DNA of 38,651 nucleotides from positions 33,416 through 72,066 of the forward strand of contig DEDL01000024.1 of the NCBI GenBank assembly GCA_002349525.1, in the 5' to 3' direction. Shown in pieces: positions 17,473 through 25,134 of the stretch. Each line of letters begins with the position of its first letter. The first letter of the stretch is position 1. Below the pieces are notes generated by a model. The model searched no databases, had not been told where the DNA came from, and was given only the letters and a program-made list of their open reading frames with translations. Made by a program: the position numbers and the translations under genes. The stretch is from Lachnoclostridium sp. UBA2905 (GTDB taxonomy: Bacteria > Bacillota > Clostridia > Lachnospirales > Lachnospiraceae).

Positions 17473-18585
17473 ATGAGCACATTAAATACAAACACATTAC
17501 ATAATTTAAAACACAAACGACCAATAATATACTCTGCTACCGCATTTTTACTCATATTATCATTTGTACTGTCATACGCCCTTATACCAGGTGTTGTGTC
17601 AAAGAGTGCAGCTGATAAACCTGACAGTGGTGTTGACATATTAAAGGGAATATGGATTTCATACATAGATTTTGAACCAGCCGGTCTTTATAATAAAGAC
17701 AAAGAGGAATTTACAGACAATGCTGACAGCCTGTTTAAGGATCTTTCAAAAAAGGGTTTCAATACAGTGTACTTCCATGTAAGACCTTTTAATGATTCAA
17801 TATATCCGGACAGCAGCTTCAAATGGTGCACCTCTCTTTCGGATAAAAAGCTTAAGTATGATGCCCTTGATATACTTATTAAGGCTTCACACAAATATAA
17901 TATCAGATTTCATGCATGGATTAATCCATACAGAATTACAACCGGCAAAATATTTAATCCCTGTAAAAAATCTTCTACAAACAGGATTATAAGAGGGGTA
18001 AAAGAGATAATAACACGCTACGACGTTGATGGAATTCATTTTGATGATTATTTTTATCCTTCTAAGAAAAAAGGGAACCAGTTCTACAAGGTATCCATTA
18101 AAAAACGTAAGCAAAACGTGAATAAAATGGTTAAGAAGGTATACAAGACAATCAAAGACTACGATTCTTCAATTGAATTTGGAATCAGCCCTGCAGGAAA
18201 CAGGGAGTATGCTGAAAGCATTGGGTGTGACATTAAGACCTGGGTCAATAATACAGGCTATGTTGACTATCTTATTCCACAGGTTTACTGGTCAGACAAT
18301 TATCACAGGAATGGTAAGAAAATAACTTTATTTACAGATACACTTGATGACTGGACTTCCATAAACCAGGGTAATGTACCACTTTATACCGGCCTTGCCC
18401 TTTACAAATCCGGTTTAAAGGATGCATCAGACAGAGACTGGAAAAAATACCGTAATAATATCGCTAAGCATATTGAAATTTCAGAAAACTACAGTATGGA
18501 TGGTTTTGTAATGTTTTCATACGCTTCCCTTCTTACAAAGGAGGGTAAAAAGGAATTCAGGGCCTGTAAAAATGCCATGAAATGA
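17473..18585 (+). CDS. Secreted/membrane-anchored glycoside-hydrolase-like protein (GHL10/DUF187, YngK-like)
   Basis: Predicted extracytoplasmic (beta/alpha)8 glycoside-hydrolase-like protein of the GHL10 family; activity is not established for most members. A single hydrophobic segment (about 18-40, SATAFLLILSFVLSYALIPG) acts as a signal anchor, and the rest is outside the cell. The domain starts at LKGIWISYIDFE and includes FHAWINPYRITTG and the family hallmark DGIHFDDYFYP, then GISPAGNREYA, LIPQVYWSD and GFVMFSYASL. At 370 residues it is shorter than YngK-type proteins, and the segment between the HAWINPY and DGIHFDD motifs is compact. GGAG sits 7 nt before the ATG. It diverges from ilvE and converges on the kinase genes. 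Confidence 0.85.
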   Translation: MSTLNTNTLHNLKHKRPIIYSATAFLLILSFVLSYALIPGVVSKSAADKPDSGVDILKGIWISYIDFEPAGLYNKDKEEFTDNADSLFKDLSKKGFNTVYFHVRPFNDSIYPDSSFKWCTSLSDKKLKYDALDILIKASHKYNIRFHAWINPYRITTGKIFNPCKKSSTNRIIRGVKEIITRYDVDGIHFDDYFYPSKKKGNQFYKVSIKKRKQNVNKMVKKVYKTIKDYDSSIEFGISPAGNREYAESIGCDIKTWVNNTGYVDYLIPQVYWSDNYHRNGKKITLFTDTLDDWTSINQGNVPLYTGLALYKSGLKDASDRDWKKYRNNIAKHIEISENYSMDGFVMFSYASLLTKEGKKEFRACKNAMK

Positions 18586-18630
18586 TAAGCTATATGACAG
18601 CAAATCAAATTTTGTTTTCCAGACAATATG

Positions 18631-18648
18631 CGCCCTTGCGGGGCGTTT
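18631..18648 (+). terminator. GC-rich hairpin between convergent genes
   Basis: CGCCC pairs with GGGCG around a 5-nt loop, followed by TTT on the plus strand. It ends at the stop codon of the convergent kinase gene. The stem is only 5 bp and the T tract is short, so this is a moderate call. Confidence 0.4.
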
Positions 18649-20590
18649 ATGCCATACTATGATATATCGTTTCGTAGAGTGCTTCCCTTGTAAAGGGTTT
18701 GCACAAAAATCCGTTCATGTGGTTTCTTTTGTCAAGTACCTTTTCCCTGGCAAAAGCATCTGCTGACAGAATAACAATTGGAATATCCTTATAGCAGCCT
18801 TCCGGCATATTACGTATGTGGGAGGCTGTTTCATATCCATCCATATCCGGCATAAGAAGGTCCATTAATATTATGTCATAATAGCCTTCCCTTGCATTAT
18901 TTAATATGTTAAGGGCTTCTATTCCACTTTCACAGTTATCAGCCTTTATTCCGGCATAGCTTAAAAACTCCACAACTATCATTCTGTTAATCTCGTTATC
19001 ATCAACAACAAGAGCTCTTTTTCCTTTAAGGAACTCATCATGTGCAATACCCTGATTTTTCTTTTCAGACAGACCAAGAACATCATCAAGGGATTTTTTA
19101 AGATCAGAAGGAAAAATAGGTCTTTGTACATAACTTTCAAATATAGTATCATTTTCCTCAACAATGTATTCTGAAGTCCGGTCTAATATCTTAATGAACT
19201 TAATATCAGGATACATCTCTTTTATCTCACAGGTCATTTCCAAAGAACCCTTGTCACCCTCCACAAGCCTTACAGCAACAATATCAGGCAGATCATCTGA
19301 CGCAAGTATTCCGTCAAGTCCTCTGTAATATACGGTTTCTATGCCAAATACTTCAAATTCACTGACAACATCAAGTCCTGCTGCCCTGTCATAATCAACA
19401 ACTGCTGCCTTATATTTTTTATAAACATCCGTGTAAGCACTTTTAGCATAACAATCCTTATCAAATTCAAGCTCAATGCTTATCTGTGTTCCTACATTCA
19501 ATTTGCTGACCACATCAATTTTTCCACCCATACAGTCAATAATATTTTTGGTTATAGCAAGTCCAAGGCCTGTTCCCTCAATGTAAGGCCTTGACTGGTC
19601 TTCCTCCCTTTCAAAAGGAACAAACATTTTCTTAACAAAGCTTTCACTCATGCCAATTCCATTATCACTTAATCTGAATATATATTTTGACTTGTCAGCT
19701 TTGTCAGATTTAATCTCTGTAATATCAAAGCCAACCACACCCTGATTCTCAGTAAATTTCACAGAATTACAAAGTATATTTATGAATGCCTGACGTAACC
19801 TTTTAGGATCTGCAATAACAGCCTCATTTGACAGATTATTAACTGTAAGGTCAAACTTTATATTTTTGTCTTTACACTGCTGAATAATAATATTTGAAAT
19901 ATCCCTGACAATGTCTGCAAGGTTGCATCTTTCATAGGCAAGAAGCATTTTGCCCTGTTCCATGTAAGAAATATCAAGAAGATCATCTATGATTCCAAGC
20001 AAATGATCTGATGCAGACATAAGCTTGGTCAGACAGTCAACTGCCTTTGCGTTGTCATTCATATATTTTTTGGTCATCTCAGCAAGACCTATAATGGCAT
20101 TCATAGGAGTTCTTATGTCATGTGACATGTTAAGCAAAAACCTGGTTTTATTGTCAACAGCCTCATTTGCCTTTATAATCGCTCTTTCAAGTTCACTGTT
20201 ACTTACAATAAGATCCTTCTTCTGCTCATAAAGGTTAACAACATTTCTGATGCGGTTCTTAAGGGTATTGTTACCAAAGGGTTTGTGTATTGCATCGCAT
20301 ATATCGTAATTATATACTCCGTTAATAATATCATTTTCTTTCTCACTGACTATAACAATGACAGGAATAGTCTCAATAAGTCTGGTATCCTTAAGATAAT
20401 CAAGCACTGTAAAACAGTCCTTTCCCTCCATCATAAAGCTTATAATTATTCCTGAAAATGAGTTCTCACTGATAAGACGTATTCCTTCATTGATGTTATC
20501 TGTAAACTCTAATGAATATACGTCATCTAATCGTTCATTCAACTGTCTGATGTCTTCCATATCATCATCAATTATCAGCAATTTGTACAT
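18647..20590 (-). CDS. Cytosolic hybrid histidine kinase, REC*-HisKA-HATPase-REC*-REC
   Basis: Soluble signalling kinase of 647 residues with no membrane segment. Order of parts: an N-terminal receiver (1-120) with the acidic pocket IDDD and lysine (HKPF), but Ser51 where the phosphoacceptor Asp should be (IIISFMMEG). Next come HisKA with H157 (NMSHDIRTPM) and a complete ATP-binding domain: N-box N275 (NILCNSVKFT), G1 DNGIGM (309-314) and G2 GTGLGL (339-344). A worn receiver without recognisable Asp follows (395-505), then an intact receiver with D577 (LMDLLMPDMDG). The ATG at 20590 is favoured because GGGG lies about 8 nt upstream. It follows its paralogue by 25 bp, almost certainly in one transcript. 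No DNA-binding output domain is present, so the phosphoryl group must pass elsewhere. Confidence 0.9.
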   Translation of the reverse strand: MYKLLIIDDDMEDIRQLNERLDDVYSLEFTDNINEGIRLISENSFSGIIISFMMEGKDCFTVLDYLKDTRLIETIPVIVIVSEKENDIINGVYNYDICDAIHKPFGNNTLKNRIRNVVNLYEQKKDLIVSNSELERAIIKANEAVDNKTRFLLNMSHDIRTPMNAIIGLAEMTKKYMNDNAKAVDCLTKLMSASDHLLGIIDDLLDISYMEQGKMLLAYERCNLADIVRDISNIIIQQCKDKNIKFDLTVNNLSNEAVIADPKRLRQAFINILCNSVKFTENQGVVGFDITEIKSDKADKSKYIFRLSDNGIGMSESFVKKMFVPFEREEDQSRPYIEGTGLGLAITKNIIDCMGGKIDVVSKLNVGTQISIELEFDKDCYAKSAYTDVYKKYKAAVVDYDRAAGLDVVSEFEVFGIETVYYRGLDGILASDDLPDIVAVRLVEGDKGSLEMTCEIKEMYPDIKFIKILDRTSEYIVEENDTIFESYVQRPIFPSDLKKSLDDVLGLSEKKNQGIAHDEFLKGKRALVVDDNEINRMIVVEFLSYAGIKADNCESGIEALNILNNAREGYYDIILMDLLMPDMDGYETASHIRNMPEGCYKDIPIVILSADAFAREKVLDKRNHMNGFLCKPFTREALYETIYHSMA

Positions 20591-20615
20591 ACACATACCC
20601 CATTACTTTTGTATT

Positions 20616-22538
20616 TCAATTATCCCTGTTAAATATCTGTTCCATGGCTGCATATATTCTGTCAGGATCAGCCGGTTTTGGAAGATAATAATTCATCTCC
20701 GCCTCAATAAATCTGGCAGAATCATAGGTTTCAGCAGACATTGCTACAACCGGAATATCCGATATACCCTTAAGCTTAAGATTTCTTATATGCTTTGTTG
20801 CTTCGTAACCATCCATTAAAGGCATCTGAATATCCATAAGAATAATATCAATGTCACCTGCCCTTGAATTTTTAACAATATCAATTGCCTGTCTGCCACT
20901 TTCTGCTTCAATCATGCTGATTCCAACATCCTCTAATATATCTCCTGCAATCATTCTGTTTACAGCATTATCATCAACAACAAGAATATTCTTTCCTTCA
21001 AAATCTGTCCTTATTGTACTATCTGTCTCTTTACCATCATTTTCATAAAGACTGTTTATACAATTTATAAGACCCGATTTAAAGACAGGCTTTACAAGTT
21101 TTCCGTCATATATATTCTCTTCACTGGTATCATAATATGATATTCCTGCAATTTTCACATCACTTCCGGCAGCTTTTCTAAACTCAGCGGCGGTTTCTTC
21201 TGCAGATTTTCCGGTAATTGCAGATTTAAGGAAAATGATATCATAGCCACAATTTTCATTACGCTTATTCCTGATGCTTGCAAGAGCCTCATTTTCATTA
21301 TCACAATAATCTGTCATTATTCCCATATCCTCAAGATATGAAGATATGCTTTTTCCGGACTTTACGTTATTATCTACTACAAGTACCTTTGATATATTCT
21401 CTCTTACAGCAGACTCTCCATATGCTTCATCTTTTTTAAGAAGAAGCTCCACAGCTATTATAAGTCTGCCATGTTCTTCCCTCTCAAAATTAATGGAGCC
21501 ATTCATAAGCTCCACAAGCCTTTTGGTTATGGTAAAGGACATGTTTTCGCTTTTGAATTCTATATTTTTATCATACATAAATGATGTTTCATATTCATCA
21601 TCAAAGCCTTCCTTCTCAATTGTAAACCGGTATTTAGCATACTCTGGTCTGAAGGTCTTTTTCTCTTCTATGCCCATATATATCTCTTTGCAGTTCTTGC
21701 TGTGAAATATAGAGCTTCCAAGTATATTTATAAGCAGCTGCCTTATTCTGGTACTGTCAGCAATAATATTCTCATTGGTAATTCCACTTGTTTCCACATC
21801 AAATGATATGCCCATCTCTGTAAGCTGTGGCCATATTATAAGGTTAACGTCCCTTACTATTCCTGCTATGGAGCATTTTTCAGAATGAATCTGCATTTTG
21901 TTATTCTCAATTCTTGATATATCAAGAACATCATTTATAAGGTTTAACAAATGCTTAGCCGAAGCAGTAAGCCTGTCCATACAGTTTTTCACCTTAAACT
22001 TATCATCAATATCACTTCTTGCCAGCTCTGCCATTCCATTAATGGTAAGCATTGGGGTTCTTATATCATGTGACATCTCAGTAAGAAACTTACTCCTGGC
22101 ATCAAGAGCTTCATTAGCAGTCAGAAGCTCCTTTTCCATGCGCTCCTTATTGAAAAGCAGCATCCTTTTCTGGCTGTAGAGCTTAATCAGATTAATTATT
22201 CTTTTTTTAATAAATGGATTGTCAAACGGTCTGTGAATCTTGTCAGATATTCCCGCATCATATCCCATTTTGATAAAATACTTGTCATTATCAGAACATA
22301 TCATGATAACAGGAACATAGTCAGTTATATTACGATTTTTCATGAAATTCATAACTTCAAATCCATCAAGATAGTCCAGTTTAAAATCCATAATAAGACA
22401 GGCTATTAATGTATTATTCATAACATCAATAGCCTGCTTTCCATTATTCACACATACAATATTGAAGTTCTCTGCCAAAAGCCCCTTAAGTTTATTACGG
22501 CTTTTTAAATCAGCATCAGCAATAAGTATTGTATCCAT
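20616..22538 (-). CDS. Hybrid histidine kinase paralogue with degenerate ATP-binding domain (probable pseudokinase)
   Basis: 640-residue soluble paralogue that aligns nearly residue for residue with its downstream neighbour. The N-terminal receiver is complete (D51 in LIMDFKLDYLDG). HisKA is conserved with H157 (EMSHDIRTPM). The ATP-binding domain has lost its motifs: N-box Asn275 is Ser (NILGSSIFHS), G1 Asp309 and Gly313 are Lys and Asp (IEKEGFDD), and all three glycines of G2 are gone (SENMSF at 330-335). The middle receiver has Lys438 instead of Asp (IIFLKSAITG), and the last receiver is intact with D569. AAGGAG lies 5 nt before the ATG at 22538. The frame is uninterrupted, so it is a maintained protein rather than a pseudogene, possibly phosphorylated by its partner. 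Confidence 0.88.
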   Translation of the reverse strand: MDTILIADADLKSRNKLKGLLAENFNIVCVNNGKQAIDVMNNTLIACLIMDFKLDYLDGFEVMNFMKNRNITDYVPVIMICSDNDKYFIKMGYDAGISDKIHRPFDNPFIKKRIINLIKLYSQKRMLLFNKERMEKELLTANEALDARSKFLTEMSHDIRTPMLTINGMAELARSDIDDKFKVKNCMDRLTASAKHLLNLINDVLDISRIENNKMQIHSEKCSIAGIVRDVNLIIWPQLTEMGISFDVETSGITNENIIADSTRIRQLLINILGSSIFHSKNCKEIYMGIEEKKTFRPEYAKYRFTIEKEGFDDEYETSFMYDKNIEFKSENMSFTITKRLVELMNGSINFEREEHGRLIIAVELLLKKDEAYGESAVRENISKVLVVDNNVKSGKSISSYLEDMGIMTDYCDNENEALASIRNKRNENCGYDIIFLKSAITGKSAEETAAEFRKAAGSDVKIAGISYYDTSEENIYDGKLVKPVFKSGLINCINSLYENDGKETDSTIRTDFEGKNILVVDDNAVNRMIAGDILEDVGISMIEAESGRQAIDIVKNSRAGDIDIILMDIQMPLMDGYEATKHIRNLKLKGISDIPVVAMSAETYDSARFIEAEMNYYLPKPADPDRIYAAMEQIFNRDN

Positions 22539-22604
22539 ACAGACTCCTTGTAAAATGAATCTTTTTGTTATCATTTTTCTTCGTTCATTGTATCATTTTT
22601 CCAT

Positions 22605-22633
22605 ATTATCTGCCATACTTACCACTGTTTCAA
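22605..22633 (-). promoter_or_regulatory. Promoter for the hybrid kinase pair
   Basis: Minus-strand TTGAAA (22633-22628) and GATAAT (22610-22605) are 17 bp apart, each 5 of 6 to consensus, about 65 nt before the start at 22538. A second -10-like TACAAT with extended TGa lies at 22592-22587. Confidence 0.6.
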
Positions 22634-22683
22634 AGATTATATTTTCATGTATTATTTCTAAATATTTAAATCGAAATGCTCTC

Positions 22684-22975
22684 TTATTTTTTAACCTTTA
22701 CCTTAACCTTCGTACTCCGGGGACCATATGCACCTGACTTAATTACTACTTTAATCTTTTTGCCCTTTAAGGCCTTAACAGATTTAATTTTTACCTTTTT
22801 CAAATTAATTCTGTCATCTGCCTTATTATTTGTTGCATTATCACTTTCTGTTCCTGTACTAACCTAATGATGCAACAAGATCTTTATCATTAAAATAATT
22901 ATATTCAGTTGTGGCATCACTCTGATAATTAGTATCTGCACTCATGTAAACTGCGCTTCCATTTTTTATAGACAC
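22684..22975 (-). pseudogene. Frameshifted remnant of a secreted, lysine-rich domain protein
   Basis: Minus-strand coding-like sequence broken by one frameshift. The upper part reads VSIKNGSAVYMSADTNYQSD and on to KDLVASLG before a TAG. In the next frame the sequence continues STGTESDNATNNKADDRINL, then KKVKIKSVKALKGKKIKV and KVKVKVKK before a TAA at 22684-22686. The polar Ser/Thr/Asn linker followed by a Lys/Val alternating strand pattern resembles a linker plus Ig- or FnIII-like domain of a Lachnospiraceae exported protein. There is no signal peptide or complete domain, so this is probably the 3' remnant of a deleted gene. Its 5' end overlaps the xylanase promoter region. It occupies most of the 519-bp gap 22539-23057; the rest is promoter DNA. 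Confidence 0.45.
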
Positions 22976-22997
22976 AGCCCTCTGTAAATGATACAAT
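22969..22997 (+). promoter_or_regulatory. Promoter for GH10 xylanase
   Basis: TAGACA (22969-22974) and TACAAT (22992-22997) are 17 bp apart, each 5 of 6 to consensus, with an extended TGa. The predicted start is near 23004, inside a 15-bp palindrome. Confidence 0.65.
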
Positions 22998-23004
22998 TAT
23001 TATA

Positions 23005-23019
23005 TCTGTGACACACAGA
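23005..23019 (+). promoter_or_regulatory. Perfect 15-bp palindrome at xylanase transcription start (candidate operator)
   Basis: TCTGTGACACACAGA has two perfect 6-bp inverted arms around ACA. It lies 7 bp after the -10 box, where a bound repressor would block initiation or clearance. It does not fit the CcpA cre consensus I know. The loop is too short for a stable RNA hairpin, so a DNA site is more likely. Confidence 0.5.
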
Positions 23020-23057
23020 CAATATGAAAAGAAATTAAAAAGAAATGGGGTAATGAA

Positions 23058-24797
23058 ATGAAGAAAAACGGGGTAAACATGATTGCTGCCACACTTGCTG
23101 CAGTAAGTATGTTAATAACCGGCATAAGTCCGGCTAACACTTCATTTGCTGCAAAAAAAGCTTCAGTAAATCTCACTAAAAAATGTGACATTAAAAAGGG
23201 TAGCAAAAAAACTCTTAAGCTGAAGATCTCAGGAGCAAAGGTGGTTAAGGCCACCTGGAAATCATCTAAGAAAAACGTAGCAAAAATCACAAAATCAAGT
23301 AAAAAGAAAGCCGTTATCAGTGGTCTTAAAAAAGGATCATCCATTGTAAGCGTAAATCTTAAATATAAGGCAGGAAAGGTTTTCAAGAAGAAGTTAAAAT
23401 GTAAGGTGACAGTAAGCGAAGCAGTTGCTACTACTGCTCCTGCTAATAATCTGCCAACACCTGCATCAAACACACAGACACCTGCATCAAACACACAGAC
23501 ACCTGCATCAAACACACAGACACCTGCCACATCAGCACCAGCGGTTCCAACAGATACTCCAAAGCCTACCCGTACACCGGGACCTGTAAATCTCTTATCT
23601 GCACTTGGTGATTATGTACATAACGTAGGCTCATGTATAGCATACAACACCTGGGGTGGTGATTCACCTCTTGATAATGCAGATGTGAAAGCCTATATCA
23701 AGGAGAATCTTAACAGTCTTACTGCTGAGAACGAGATGAAGCCCGAGGGAATTCTTGGCGGCTTCCAGGCTAATCTCATTAAGCCATCAGAGGCCAAAGC
23801 CCAGGGTTATATAATTCCTGATGACTACAAGGAAACAAATGTACCATCACTTAATTACAATAACATTGATACACTTATGAAATTCGCAAGCGACAACAAC
23901 ATTCGTATACGTTATCATGGTCTTATATGGCACGAACAGACACCTAACTGGTTCTTCCGTAAAAACTATAATCCTAATTCAGACTTTGTAACTCCTGAAG
24001 TAATGGATGCACGTTTAGAATATTACATCAAGAATGTTATTAAGCATATATGTGAAAGCAAGTACAGCAACACAGTATACTGCTATGACGTTGTAAATGA
24101 ATTCTTCCATATGACAGAATGTATTTACAGAATTACAGATGGCCAGCAGGACAAAACTGATAATGTAAAATGCTTCTACAATGTATATAAAGGTGACATA
24201 TTTGAAGATCCATCATCTCCTTCAACATCAAAGGTTGTTGACAATCCAAAATATGTTAAGAAATGTTTTAAATGGGCCCACGAAATGTTAGACCAGTATG
24301 GACTCACTGACAGCGTAGAGCTTGTATACAATGACTATGACACAAACTTTGAAGACGTCCGCAATTCTATTCTTGCCGTAACCAAATACATCAACGAAAA
24401 GGATGACATCAATCCTAATGGCGATAAGCTTGTAACAACTGTAGGAATGCAGACACATGACAATCTTGAAGGCAAATATCTTGTTAAAGACCACAAAGCA
24501 ACTATCGATGCAATCAAAGCTGCCGGTCTTAATGTTCAAGTCACTGAAATGGATCTTGCCCTTAGAACTGCAACAAAAGAAGAACAGTTAAAGTATTGGA
24601 GCGATTTCACCAGAATGCTTATCGATGAAGCTAAGAGCGGTGCTAATATAACAGGCTTCACATGGTGGGGACTCGCAGATAAAAATTCATGGCTTGGCGA
24701 AAGTCAGAGTCCACTTTTATGCGGAAGCTCTGTTAAGGACAAGAAGGATGCTTATTACACAGTAATAAATACAGCTTACGCTACAACAATTGACTAA
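23058..24797 (+). CDS. Secreted GH10 endo-beta-1,4-xylanase with N-terminal Ig-like domain
   Basis: Exported endoxylanase of 579 residues. A signal peptide (about 1-31, ending NTSFAA) is followed by a lysine-rich bacterial Ig-like domain (about 33-125) and a Pro/Thr/Ser/Asn linker (about 127-172) with three exact 7-residue repeats. The GH10 barrel runs from about 178 to the end. Acid/base Glu348 lies in YDVVNEFFH and the nucleophile Glu497 in VTEMDLALR; RYHGLIWHEQTPNWFF and FTWWGLADKNSWLG are further GH10 signatures. No carbohydrate-binding module, sortase motif or membrane anchor was seen, so the lysine-rich domain may hold it near the wall or the polymer (inference). It has its own promoter and operator-like palindrome and a strong terminator, so it is monocistronic. 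Confidence 0.95.
   Translation: MKKNGVNMIAATLAAVSMLITGISPANTSFAAKKASVNLTKKCDIKKGSKKTLKLKISGAKVVKATWKSSKKNVAKITKSSKKKAVISGLKKGSSIVSVNLKYKAGKVFKKKLKCKVTVSEAVATTAPANNLPTPASNTQTPASNTQTPASNTQTPATSAPAVPTDTPKPTRTPGPVNLLSALGDYVHNVGSCIAYNTWGGDSPLDNADVKAYIKENLNSLTAENEMKPEGILGGFQANLIKPSEAKAQGYIIPDDYKETNVPSLNYNNIDTLMKFASDNNIRIRYHGLIWHEQTPNWFFRKNYNPNSDFVTPEVMDARLEYYIKNVIKHICESKYSNTVYCYDVVNEFFHMTECIYRITDGQQDKTDNVKCFYNVYKGDIFEDPSSPSTSKVVDNPKYVKKCFKWAHEMLDQYGLTDSVELVYNDYDTNFEDVRNSILAVTKYINEKDDINPNGDKLVTTVGMQTHDNLEGKYLVKDHKATIDAIKAAGLNVQVTEMDLALRTATKEEQLKYWSDFTRMLIDEAKSGANITGFTWWGLADKNSWLGESQSPLLCGSSVKDKKDAYYTVINTAYATTID
23459..23521 (+). repeat. Three perfect 21-bp tandem repeats in xylanase linker
   Basis: Units at 23459-23479, 23480-23500 and 23501-23521 are identical and in frame, each encoding the seven residues TPASNTQ (circularly permuted). 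Perfect identity at the DNA level suggests recent or ongoing copy-number change of the linker. Confidence 0.95.
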
Positions 24798-24903
24798 TAA
24801 AAGTATCAGGGTATAAGCTGATAACCTGACAACTAAAATCTTAACATCTTAAATTTTGTTATTACTCACCACTTGCAAAAGTGGGAGCCATCTCAACTGA
24901 GAG

Positions 24904-24932
24904 AAAAGGAGCTGTTTTGCAGCTCCTTTTTA
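24904..24932 (+). terminator. Strong intrinsic terminator after xylanase
   Basis: AAAAGGAGCTG pairs perfectly with CAGCTCCTTTT across a 5-nt TTTTG loop, followed by TA-rich sequence. Sits about 110 nt after the stop. The rest of the 337-bp gap to rsmH holds a weaker TATCAG/CTGATA inverted repeat just after the xylanase stop and, nearer rsmH, the palindrome and tandem repeat listed separately. Confidence 0.88.
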
Positions 24933-25030
24933 TTAGCTATACGAAAATTATTCCTGCATGATAATTATCTTATGTCTTATGACAAATACTCCTTGATAAT
25001 TTCTATCAGACAAAAATAAACTAGTCTCTT

Positions 25031-25050
25031 ACCATTAAAAATGGTATACT
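25031..25050 (+). promoter_or_regulatory. Candidate rsmH promoter/operator
   Basis: The inverted repeat ACCATTAAAAATGGT (25031-25045) runs into a -10-like TATACT (25045-25050). The 17-bp-distant -35 region, TAGTCT, matches only 3 of 6, so the promoter may need help or the palindrome may be an operator. Confidence 0.4.
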
Positions 25051-25088
25051 AAATAAAGGTATTCAATATAAATAAAGGTATTCAATAT
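25051..25088 (+). repeat. Perfect 19-bp tandem duplication in rsmH leader
   Basis: AAATAAAGGTATTCAATAT occurs twice with no gap, at 25051-25069 and 25070-25088, directly after the -10-like box and 46 bp before the rsmH ATG. Each copy has an AAAGG motif but no start codon follows at a suitable distance. Confidence 0.9.
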
Positions 25089-25134
25089 ATCCTACAATTA
25101 TTTTACTAAAACAATCTAATTCGAAAGGAATCAT

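Noticed and set aside
22676..22867. 63-residue hydrophobic plus-strand frame
   Set aside because: Antisense to the lysine-rich remnant; Lys/Val codons read backwards give Phe/Leu-rich hydrophobic strings.
23000..23530. 176-residue antisense frame with repeated GVCVFDA units
   Set aside because: The repeats are the reverse complement of the 21-bp repeats in the xylanase linker; the sense frame has a signal peptide and GH10 catalytic residues.
24798..24903. Small RNA or riboswitch after the xylanase
   Set aside because: Only a short TATCAG/CTGATA inverted repeat and a CCACT/AGTGG mini-hairpin before the terminator; no known RNA consensus recognised.
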